In this document: positions 32,281-39,292 of the stretch, piece after piece
How positions within the stretch are numbered: position 1 is the first letter of the stretch
Layout of the letters: every line of letters begins with the position of its first letter
Origin: Prolixibacteraceae bacterium
Lineage (GTDB): Bacteria > Bacteroidota > Bacteroidia > Bacteroidales > Prolixibacteraceae
Length of the DNA: 64,000 nt
Reading direction: 5' to 3'
Assembly (NCBI GenBank): GCA_003506435.1
Contig: DOAQ01000009.1
Location: 146,647 to 210,646 of the forward strand
Notes under the pieces: model-generated
What the model saw: the letters and a program-made list of their open reading frames with translations, nothing else
Told to the model about the DNA's origin: nothing
Database searches by the model: none
Translations under genes and position numbers: made by a program

Positions 32281-32434
32281 CACCGTTTTAAAACGCTCTG
32301 GGGCTCCAATTGAGTTTATCAGCGAAAGCCTCGGACACAAAGACCTTAAAACAACAGAAAATTACCTTGACAGTTTTGAAGACGATGTAAAAGAAACTTA
32401 TCAAAAGCAATTGCTTAATTTTAAGTCAAAATAA
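32273..32434 (+). pseudogene. C-terminal fragment of a disrupted tyrosine recombinase
   Basis: The frame from 32273 reads TFATVLKRSGAPIEFISESL, then GHKDLKTTENYLDSFEDDVK, ending at the stop 32432-32434. This is the last 53 residues of a Bacteroidota site-specific integrase: the GHKDLKTTENYL block holds the box-II histidine and catalytic tyrosine, while the preceding Arg-His box is missing. The break falls where the conjugative transposon ends, so the rest of the gene is predicted at the other transposon end. Confidence 0.85.
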
Positions 32435-32461
32435 TTTTACACCAGTCAAATAATCGGGTTC

Positions 32462-33484
32462 ATGATTGATTTAGCTCTTTTTGATGAAATATTATACAGA
32501 AATCTGGCTCCTTGGTTGGAGGAAAACAAACCGGATGAAAAGTTCACTGCATTAACAACTGAGATAGAAAGTGTAAAACCAGAATTTCAGCCCTTGCATG
32601 AAATAGATTTCTATCGACCCTTCAACGACAAAACCCGATTTTATCAAAAGCTGATAGTAAACGAATCTATCACCTATTGCAATAAAGTTTATCGTTTGAT
32701 TAAAGAAAATAAGAACATCAAACTTCACAAATATTGGAAAAACAACTTACTCGATAAAAAACTTCCAACAAGGTTAAAAGATATTGGCAGAATAATCCGG
32801 GAGAAAAGCTATTGGATTGATTACATTAATCCAAGAAAAACATCTTTTGATATTGATGCAGACCATAAAACAGAAACCTACATATTACAGCTTCTGAAAA
32901 TTGCCTTAATTCGGGTATATCTTGAAATCCAATCCTTTTTCTCTTTTATATCCAAAGACGACATCTTAATCGAAGATGATTTTTATACCCGATTTCTGAA
33001 TGAACCCATCCCTGAAACATCATTTTTAAAAGAAGCACCCAAGATAATCGACCTAAAAACAGAGGAAGTTAAGCCACGGGGAAATACTCCCCCAGCATTT
33101 AGTCTGGTTTTAGATGATATAAGGGAAAGGAAATCAGGTGTGCCATTATATCATTACATCATTAAAAATCCTCAACGATTTGCATCCTTTGAAGAAAAAT
33201 TATTTGATAACGAATACATCGGCATGGATTATTCCATGAAAAACACCCATGGTCAAAAAAACAAAATGGCAATTATCTATTACTTGCTAATAGACAAAGG
33301 ATATTTCAAGAAATTCAATGACTTGGAGAAAAAACCTTTCAAAAACAGAGATATTGCAAAATTCCTTGATCACAGATACAATGCTAATCTGGATAAGCAA
33401 TTCAGAACTTATGCTAGCAAAACTCAGGAACGGGCAATTTTTATTGAAGATCATTATTGGTTGTACACTTTACCCCCGTGTTAG
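32462..33484 (+). CDS. Hypothetical protein next to the disrupted integrase
   Basis: A 340-residue soluble protein, 27 bp after the recombinase fragment, so once probably co-transcribed with it. It is helical, rich in Lys, Tyr, Phe and Ile (FYRPFNDKTRFYQKLIVNES, then ITYCNKVYRLIKENKNIKLH). The last third has a domain with NKMAIIYYLLIDKGYF and FKNRDIAKFLDHRYNANLD that looks like a winged-helix-type fold. No family named with confidence. It belongs to the older integrated element. Confidence 0.65.
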   Translation: MIDLALFDEILYRNLAPWLEENKPDEKFTALTTEIESVKPEFQPLHEIDFYRPFNDKTRFYQKLIVNESITYCNKVYRLIKENKNIKLHKYWKNNLLDKKLPTRLKDIGRIIREKSYWIDYINPRKTSFDIDADHKTETYILQLLKIALIRVYLEIQSFFSFISKDDILIEDDFYTRFLNEPIPETSFLKEAPKIIDLKTEEVKPRGNTPPAFSLVLDDIRERKSGVPLYHYIIKNPQRFASFEEKLFDNEYIGMDYSMKNTHGQKNKMAIIYYLLIDKGYFKKFNDLEKKPFKNRDIAKFLDHRYNANLDKQFRTYASKTQERAIFIEDHYWLYTLPPC

Positions 33485-33636
33485 AATTGCGGTAATTTGC
33501 TGTCATTTTTCCATTTCAAATTTCCAATAAAATTGGCAAAATACTGTATTACAAAGTATTTTGTTTATCGAAAATTTCGAAAAATTATTTACAACAAGCT
33601 TTTCTGAACTTCGTTCCGTCGTTGAAAATCAGCGAT

Positions 33637-33654
33637 GACTTTTGATCAAAAGTC
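33637..33654. promoter_or_regulatory. 18-bp perfect palindrome, possible operator
   Basis: GACTTTTGATCAAAAGTC is self-complementary and ends 26 bp before the start of the HTH gene at 33681. A nearby CGTTGAAAATCA string is also found inside the MITE at 41397-41552. Confidence 0.45.
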
Positions 33655-33680
33655 CATTCTCTAATTTAATAATTAAAGAC

Positions 33681-33977
33681 ATGGACGAACAAATTTTAAA
33701 AGAAGTCCAGGAGCTTAAAAAACTCATTTTCGAGCAAAATATACTCCAAAAGGAAGTATTAAACTTCAACGAAGCAGCAGTCTATTTAGAGGTTTCGCAT
33801 TCGCACCTCTACAAATTGACAAGTACAGGAACCATCCCGGCATACAAGCCAAACGGGAAAAAGTTGTACTTCAATCGTCAGGAACTAAACACATGGTTAC
33901 TTTCAAGCAGGCAGGCTTCCGTTTCCGACATTGAAGAAGAAGTCAGTCAGTTTAAACTTAAATCCGGGAGGGCGTAG
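33681..33977 (+). CDS. Helix-turn-helix excisionase-family protein
   Basis: A 98-residue protein from ATG 33681 (MDEQILKEVQELKKLIFEQN). The HTH_17 domain is LNFNEAAVYLEVSHSHLYKLTSTGTIPAYKPNGKKLYFNRQELNTWLL. It may act as excisionase or regulator of the older element. The next HTH gene starts one base after its stop codon. Confidence 0.82.
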   Translation: MDEQILKEVQELKKLIFEQNILQKEVLNFNEAAVYLEVSHSHLYKLTSTGTIPAYKPNGKKLYFNRQELNTWLLSSRQASVSDIEEEVSQFKLKSGRA

Positions 33978-33978
33978 T

Positions 33979-34272
33979 ATGGACGAGATTTTAAAAGGTA
34001 TACTGGCTCTTTCCGGTGAACTGAAAGAAATAAAGGTCCATCTTCAGTATCTAAAGAAAACCCGGACTGAAATATTCAAAGAATCATGGATTGACGGGCA
34101 GGATGTAATGCTTGCCCTCAATATTAGCTTACGCACCTTGCAATCATTACGTGATTCAGGTACACTTCCATTCTCCCGGATCAACGGCAAATTCTACTAC
34201 AAAGTTTCCGATCTGGAAAAACTACTCGAAGTCAATTACTCCCGATACCTAAAACCGAATAGCTATGATTGA
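33979..34272 (+). CDS. Second helix-turn-helix protein of the older element
   Basis: A 97-residue protein from ATG 33979 (MDEILKGILALSGELKEIKV). HTH region: WIDGQDVMLALNISLRTLQSLRDSGTLPFSRINGKFYYKVSDLEKLL. It overlaps the next gene by 8 bp, so the two HTH genes and the replication genes form one operon. Confidence 0.82.
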   Translation: MDEILKGILALSGELKEIKVHLQYLKKTRTEIFKESWIDGQDVMLALNISLRTLQSLRDSGTLPFSRINGKFYYKVSDLEKLLEVNYSRYLKPNSYD

Positions 34273-35194
34273 GGAAAAGGGAATCCTGCACGAAACACAT
34301 TACGGATTGAATATTTACGCCCATATTCTGCAAAAATATTATCCTGATGAAGTCGTAATCAATTTGTCAGGCATAGTTTGCGCACCAACAAAAAATCCAT
34401 TTAATAACAATAAGGCAACCCTGAATATATTTAACCAAAATGGAGTTTTTTGTTACAGCGATTTTGAAAATCCATATTTAAAAGGTGATCCGTTTGATTT
34501 TGCAACACTACATTATAACCTTAATGGGGAAGAATTACTTCAAACGCTCAATCGGGAATTAAATCTGAGAATTGGTGAAGACTGGAACTTTTACGGTCGT
34601 AAGAAAAGGGATAATATCACACAATCTGAAATAATCAGGTTTAGCTATTTCAAATGTCCGGTGACCAATACAACCCCATATTGCGAGACCAATATATTCG
34701 AATTATACATGGTAATTAAATCCGAATTATACAAAGAGCAAACAGAAGAATTGCGAAGTATTCTTGCTCCCCTCCCTCTCGGAGAGGGGTCGGGGGAGAG
34801 GCTTGAACAAGCCCGCAAGTATAAGGCCAGGCATTTCGATTATGTCACCTTCTCGGGCACGTTCACAAAACGCAATGAAAATGCTTTGATTCATCATTCC
34901 GGCCTGATAACAATTGACTTTGACCATGTGGAAAACCTGTCACAACTAAAACAGAATTTGGTGAATGATGAATATTTCGAAACCGAGTTAATGTTTGTTT
35001 CTCCGTCCGGCAATGGGTTAAAATGGATTATCTCTGTTGATTTAAAAGAATGTTCTCATCAACAATGGTTCAAAGCAATTGCAGCCTATATCAGAGCAAC
35101 CTATCAGTTAGAGGTTGACAAATCCGGGAAAGATATCTCCCGGGCTTGTTTTCTTCCTTATGACCCGGAGGTATATATCAATCCAATTTTTTAA
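34265..35194 (+). CDS. BT4734/VirE-N-like primase-type protein
   Basis: A 309-residue protein. The C-terminal half has the BT4734-like/VirE N-terminal pattern: ALIHHSGLITIDFDHVEN, LMFVSPSGNGLKWIISVD and SRACFLPYDPEVYIN, with the acidic residues expected of a primase-polymerase-type fold. The N-terminal 90 residues resemble a CHC2-like primase zinc-finger region that lacks cysteines. With the next large gene it forms the split replication module of Bacteroidota integrative elements. A palindromic repeat sits in frame at 34766-34803 and adds about 13 residues (APLPLGEGSGER). Confidence 0.75.
   Translation: MIEEKGILHETHYGLNIYAHILQKYYPDEVVINLSGIVCAPTKNPFNNNKATLNIFNQNGVFCYSDFENPYLKGDPFDFATLHYNLNGEELLQTLNRELNLRIGEDWNFYGRKKRDNITQSEIIRFSYFKCPVTNTTPYCETNIFELYMVIKSELYKEQTEELRSILAPLPLGEGSGERLEQARKYKARHFDYVTFSGTFTKRNENALIHHSGLITIDFDHVENLSQLKQNLVNDEYFETELMFVSPSGNGLKWIISVDLKECSHQQWFKAIAAYIRATYQLEVDKSGKDISRACFLPYDPEVYINPIF
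34766..34803. repeat. In-frame palindromic repeat within the BT4734-like gene
   Basis: Contains CCCCTCCCTCTCGGAGAGGGG and CGGGGGAGAGG. The encoded LAPLPLGEGSGER is low-complexity and unlike the surrounding protein, so it looks like an inserted REP-type element that kept the frame. Confidence 0.65.
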
Positions 35195-35219
35195 CAAAAA
35201 TCATTAAAAACAAACAGCC

Positions 35220-35372
35220 ATGAAACTCAATAAATATCTATCATTTCTTAAACAAATGCTGATTAAATTAGCTTCTGTCCATTGGCCTCTTTGGTGGGTA
35301 GTCCTTCCGTTTCTCTTATTCTACGCCGAACAGTTAGCTGCCTTTGTAAATCAATGTAGCATCACCTGTTAA
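35220..35372 (+). CDS. Small membrane protein (50 residues)
   Basis: A short frame from ATG 35220 to the stop at 35370: MKLNKYLSFLKQMLIKLA, then SVHWPLWWVVLPFLLFYAEQ and LAAFVNQCSITC. One clear membrane helix. It fits exactly between the BT4734-like gene (25 bp upstream) and the DUF3987 gene (4 bp downstream), which supports it being real. Family unknown. Confidence 0.5.
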   Translation: MKLNKYLSFLKQMLIKLASVHWPLWWVVLPFLLFYAEQLAAFVNQCSITC

Positions 35373-35376
35373 TTCA

Positions 35377-37368
35377 TTGGCGATGAAAAAGATTTTTAAT
35401 CCAAATGATTGGATACAAACAACCGACAATAGAGACGCAGCATGCTGCGTCTCTAATACACCACCATTACTCGATCAAAACACCAATTCCGCCCCTGCAA
35501 AGGGGCGGTGTCAGGCTTTGCCTGACGGAGGGGTTCAAAATTATCCCGCTACTCCTGACTTCCTTGAAGTCCTCTCCCGTCTCGAATCCTCACAAACCGA
35601 CATTACCGCCAATTATTCTGATTGGCGGGATATCGGCTTTGCCTTAACTGATGAATTTGGCGAATCAGGCCGGGAATACTTCCATCGAATCAGCCGTTTC
35701 TATCATGGTTATTCACAAATTGATTGCGACAAACAATACGATAATTGCCTCAAATCAACCGGTCATGGCATAACGCTCAAAACCTTCTTTCACCTTGTGA
35801 AAAAAGCCGGGATAAATTTAAAAACCATTGTCCAAAATTCCTCACCTGTAAAGGGGAGGTGTCAGGCGCAGCCTGACGGAGGGGTTCAAATACCACAACC
35901 ATTCCCCGATCAAAGCTCCAATTTCTCCCCTTTCCAAGAGCCTGTCCCGAACTCGATTCGGGAGGAGGTGTCCGGCTTTGCCGGACAAAGGGGTCTTTCC
36001 TCCTCTACTTCAAACATGCCCGTTAAAGCCGAACAGAAAAATCTCCCCCTCATCCCCTCCCATGTTTACGACAGCCTGCCCGAAATCCTCCAGGATGCAT
36101 GTAGTATAAGTCAATCTGATAACGAACGTGATATTCTTTTATTAGGTTCGATAACAACCATCAGCAGTTGTATTCCAAAAGTATATGGTATTTATGGAGG
36201 GCAAAAGGTATATAGCAATTTGTACCTGTTTGTTACTGCCCTTGCTTCAGCAGGAAAAGGAATGCTTACGCATTGTAAACGGCTGGTTTATCCTGTTCAT
36301 AAAAAGCTACGGGAAAAATGCCAATTATTAAAGGCCGAATACGATACTGAGATGAATATTTACAATGCCAATAAAAAGAAAACACCCAATATGGAAAAGC
36401 CACAGAAACCACCCGAAAAATTACTATATATTCCGGCCAATAGCAGTGCAACAGGTGTTTTCCAATTGTTGTCCGATAACGATGGTAAAGGTTTAATTTT
36501 TGAGACAGAAGGCGACACACTGGCAATCACTTTTAAAAGCGATTACGGGAATTACAGCGATGGCTTTCGGAAAGCATTCCATCACGAAACCATCAGTTAT
36601 TACCGGAGAACCGACCGCGAACATGTAGAAATAGATAAACCTCAACTCTCAGCCGTTCTTTCAGGTACTCCAAAACAAGTCACCAACCTCATACCCGATG
36701 CAGAAAATGGGCTGTTTAGCCGTTTCATATTTTATTATCTGGATATGAAATCCGAGTGGAAAGATGTATTTGCACGTCCTGTAAGCAACGGGATTGAAAA
36801 CTATTTTAACGAATTAGGGTATCGTTTCTATGAACTGTACAAAGAGCTAAACTCCAACCTCGATACAGAGTTTAACCTTACAGAACAACAGCAAAGCTCA
36901 TTTAATTCAAAATTCTCCAGTTGGCAGGATTTCTATGAAAAATTACTGGGCAACGAATACAATGCAACAGTAAGACGTTTAGGTTTAATAACCTTTCGTA
37001 TTGCCATGATTTTTACAGTGCTTCGCATTCTGGAAACCGGAGAAATCCAATCTCAGTTAATTTGTACTGAAAGAGATTTTAATAATGCTGTTTCGATTAC
37101 AGAAATATTAATCCAACATGCCCAAAAGGTTTATTCCGATTTACCCACTCCTGTAAATATTCCGAAACGGGAAAACCGGGAACAACGTTTTTTCAACCAG
37201 CTTCCGGAAATATTTTCCCGGCAAGATTATTTGAGAGTTGCCGGGCAATTGGAAATCCCCGATAAAACAGCACAGGGTTACATTGCCAAATTCGACAAAA
37301 AAGGGCTTATTCACCGGGATAAAAAGGATTTCTATTTAAAGGTACATGTTGAGGAAACTAAGGATTAA
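35377..37368 (+). CDS. PriCT-2/DUF3987 replication protein with repeat-derived linkers
   Basis: A 663-residue protein. A PriCT-2 domain is at residues 65-150 (YSDWRDIGFALTDEFGESGR, then YDNCLKSTGHGITLKTFF). The DUF3987 domain follows from about 225 (ILLLGSITTISSCIPKVYGIYGG, TALASAGKGMLTHCKRLVYP, LSAVLSGTPKQVTNLIPDAENGLFSRFIFYYL), with a degenerate P-loop at SAGKGM. The segments between the domains (residues 15-60 and 150-220) are encoded by palindromic repeats (KGRCQALPDGGVQ, KGRCQAQPDGGVQ, GQRGLSSSTSN) and look like inserted junk that keeps the frame. It pairs with the BT4734-like protein for element replication. Confidence 0.8.
   Translation: MAMKKIFNPNDWIQTTDNRDAACCVSNTPPLLDQNTNSAPAKGRCQALPDGGVQNYPATPDFLEVLSRLESSQTDITANYSDWRDIGFALTDEFGESGREYFHRISRFYHGYSQIDCDKQYDNCLKSTGHGITLKTFFHLVKKAGINLKTIVQNSSPVKGRCQAQPDGGVQIPQPFPDQSSNFSPFQEPVPNSIREEVSGFAGQRGLSSSTSNMPVKAEQKNLPLIPSHVYDSLPEILQDACSISQSDNERDILLLGSITTISSCIPKVYGIYGGQKVYSNLYLFVTALASAGKGMLTHCKRLVYPVHKKLREKCQLLKAEYDTEMNIYNANKKKTPNMEKPQKPPEKLLYIPANSSATGVFQLLSDNDGKGLIFETEGDTLAITFKSDYGNYSDGFRKAFHHETISYYRRTDREHVEIDKPQLSAVLSGTPKQVTNLIPDAENGLFSRFIFYYLDMKSEWKDVFARPVSNGIENYFNELGYRFYELYKELNSNLDTEFNLTEQQQSSFNSKFSSWQDFYEKLLGNEYNATVRRLGLITFRIAMIFTVLRILETGEIQSQLICTERDFNNAVSITEILIQHAQKVYSDLPTPVNIPKRENREQRFFNQLPEIFSRQDYLRVAGQLEIPDKTAQGYIAKFDKKGLIHRDKKDFYLKVHVEETKD
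35430..35455. repeat. 26-bp perfect palindrome inside the DUF3987 gene
   Basis: TAGAGACGCAGCA followed directly by its exact reverse complement. It encodes NRDAACCVSNT in the N-terminal linker and belongs to the dispersed palindrome type often seen in Bacteroidota genomes. Confidence 0.75.
35488..35540. repeat. Palindromic repeat element 1 inside the DUF3987 gene
   Basis: Two nested hairpins: CCGCCCC/AGGGGCGG and CAGGC/GCCTG, ending GACGGAGGGGTTCAAA. The second half is shared with element 2. Confidence 0.7.
35838..35891. repeat. Palindromic repeat element 2 inside the DUF3987 gene
   Basis: Contains AAGGGGAGGTGTCAGGCGCA and GCCTGACGGAGGGGTTCAAA; nearly the same as element 1, and read in the same frame, giving KGRCQAQPDGGVQ. 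Confidence 0.7.
35921..36000. repeat. Palindromic repeat element 3 inside the DUF3987 gene
   Basis: Contains CCCGAACTCGATTCGGG and TCCGGCTTTGCCGGA, two hairpins flanked by CTCCCCTTTCC and AAAGGGGTC. It is related in design to elements 1 and 2 and also stays in frame. Confidence 0.65.
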
Positions 37369-37452
37369 GAGGAATTGAAGGATATTACTTTTCTCTGTTT
37401 CCTCAATTTCCTTAAAATCCTCAATCAGATAAATCGCTTTTAGAATTTTACT

Positions 37453-37519
37453 ATTTAAAGAAAGAGCCAGTCCGGCTTGAGGACAGTAAAGATTTTAGTC
37501 CTACAAACTTTCTTTAAAT
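37453..37519. other. Structured inverted repeat (three-way-junction-like)
   Basis: Outer arms ATTTAAAGAAAG (37453-37464) and CTTTCTTTAAAT (37508-37519) are exact complements. Inside are AGCC/GGCT (37465-37477) and AGGAC/GTCCT (37480-37502). It lies in the 376-bp gap between the replication gene and the AlbA_2 gene; the rest of that gap is A+T-rich without other signals. Confidence 0.5.
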
Positions 37520-37744
37520 GATTGCTGAAAAGTTATAACCTTAGCAATGAATTCCGGTAAAAGAAATCTTTTCCACAGGAACGTTAAAAGCAATTCCCCT
37601 GAATCCTTCCATCGGTTAATAAAAACATAAAATATTTTTGTCTATTGATGCTTTTGATTACTTATTTTTGAATAAGCTGTATAACAGAAGAAATAATAAA
37701 ACATTTGATAATGATTTCCGCACTTATAAATAATAACTATTGCC

Positions 37745-39232
37745 ATGTCTAAACTCGCCATTATACTTCAACAACCCGAAGGCCGCCGTCTTGAATTCAA
37801 AGAATTGCTGCCTTCTAATGCAGAGTTGGTTAAAACCATTATTGCCTTTGCCAACGATGCTGGGGGCGAATTGTATCTGGGAGTTAAAGACAATCCACGT
37901 GAGGTCATTGGTCTAAATGAAAATGATTTAATAGCGCTCGAAGAAAAAATCGCCAGCCTTATCCACGATCTTTGCGAACCGGTTATCCTTCCTGAAATAT
38001 CATTTTTGCAACACGAAGGCAAACACATCATTCGTACCCAGATTTACAAAGGCAGTGCCACTCCATATCATCTGAAAAACAAAACAGTTGAGGACGGAAC
38101 CTTTATTCGGATTGGTTCAACCAATCGTTTGGCATCGTCCGAAATAATCGCCGAGCTCGAACGGCAAAAACAAAACATTTCATTCGATAATGAACTGGTC
38201 TTCCGCAAATCAGTCAGTAAAATTAGGATTCAATCATTTAGTGAGCTATTCGAGGAAAAAACAGGAGAGAAACTCACCAAACAGATACTTTCCAAGCTCG
38301 ATCTCTTCAAAATAGAACAAGGAAAAGAACTACTCACCAATGCACTGGTTTTATTGTCCGACGATGAATTGCGAAAACAACTGTTTCCCTATGCTAAAAT
38401 CGAATGTGCACGATTTAAGGGCACTGTTCCTGGTAATTTTATCGATCAGAAAACCATCGATGTAAATGTGGCGCTTCAGTCCGAACAAGCCTACCAGTTT
38501 GTGTTGAGGCATATTTCACAAGCCGCTACCGATTATACCGGTGTGTACCGCAATGATCGCTGGGAATATCCGATCATCGCCATTCGGGAGGTAATCCGCA
38601 ATGCAGTTATTCACCGCGATTACTCTTTAACCGGCAAAGACATCAAAATAGCTATCTTCGACGATAAAGTGGAGATCACCAGTCCTGGCAAGCTCATGCC
38701 TACCGTCGATTTCAGCGATATGGAATCCGGCCAGTCCGACATTCGAAACAAGACACTGGCTCCGGTTTTCAAGCGTCTTGGCATCATCGAGCAATGGGGT
38801 AATGGTTTAAAACTGATTAAGGAAGAATTACAGATCTATCCCGAAATAGAACTGTCATGGAAAGAACCCGGAATGGCTTTTCGGGTAGCATTTACCAATA
38901 AAAACTACAAGCAACAGCATGAGTTACAGCACGAGCTGCAGCAAGAGTTACAGCAGGAGTTACAGCAGGAGTTACAGCAGGAGTTACAGCAGGAGTCATT
39001 ATTTGGGAAAGTATTACGACTAGTACAAAAACAAACATCATCAACACAAGAACTTTCAACTGCATTGGGGCAAAGATCTATATCAGGTCAATTATATGCA
39101 ACCGTAAATAAACTTAGAGAAAATGGTTTAATAGAATGGACAATACCCAATAAACCAAAGAGTTCAAAACAACAGTATAAAATAACAGAAAAAGGAAATC
39201 TATTCCTTAAACTCATAGAAAGTAATAATTGA
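37745..39232 (+). CDS. AlbA_2 (Schlafen-type) / HATPase domain protein
   Basis: A 495-residue protein. Residues 10-130 are an AlbA_2 (divergent AAA_4) domain: EGRRLEFKELLPSNAELVKT, IIAFANDAGGELYLGVKDN and GTFIRIGSTNRLA. Residues 255-345 match the HATPase_c_4 region of this family (REVIRNAVIHRDYSLTGKDI, DKVEITSPGKLMP). A hexameric 12-bp repeat then encodes a Gln/Glu/Leu linker (residues 393-416), followed by a winged-helix tail (SISGQLYATVNKLRENGLIE). Such proteins are usually transcriptional regulators or stress/defence factors. It ends 60 bp before the Argonaute gene on the same strand, so the two are probably co-transcribed and may act together. Confidence 0.8.
   Translation: MSKLAIILQQPEGRRLEFKELLPSNAELVKTIIAFANDAGGELYLGVKDNPREVIGLNENDLIALEEKIASLIHDLCEPVILPEISFLQHEGKHIIRTQIYKGSATPYHLKNKTVEDGTFIRIGSTNRLASSEIIAELERQKQNISFDNELVFRKSVSKIRIQSFSELFEEKTGEKLTKQILSKLDLFKIEQGKELLTNALVLLSDDELRKQLFPYAKIECARFKGTVPGNFIDQKTIDVNVALQSEQAYQFVLRHISQAATDYTGVYRNDRWEYPIIAIREVIRNAVIHRDYSLTGKDIKIAIFDDKVEITSPGKLMPTVDFSDMESGQSDIRNKTLAPVFKRLGIIEQWGNGLKLIKEELQIYPEIELSWKEPGMAFRVAFTNKNYKQQHELQHELQQELQQELQQELQQELQQESLFGKVLRLVQKQTSSTQELSTALGQRSISGQLYATVNKLRENGLIEWTIPNKPKSSKQQYKITEKGNLFLKLIESNN
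38921..38992 (+). repeat. 12-bp tandem repeat, six units, coding
   Basis: Units of GAGTTACAGCAG; the first two are slightly diverged (GAGTTACAGCAC, GAGCTGCAGCAA), the last four identical. The array encodes ELQQ repeats in a linker and could change length by slippage without breaking the frame. Confidence 0.85.
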
Positions 39233-39292
39233 CTTATTCAACATAACAATAACACGAAAAGGATAAGAATTTTTAACCCCGGATAAATAAAA

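Noticed and set aside
35488..36000. Palindromic repeats as terminators or CRISPR
   Set aside because: They lie inside an open reading frame, have no T-run and are unevenly spaced, so they fit REP-type insertions.
38921..38992. Possible CRISPR-like array
   Set aside because: The units are 12 bp, contiguous and in frame, with no spacers; it is a coding tandem repeat.
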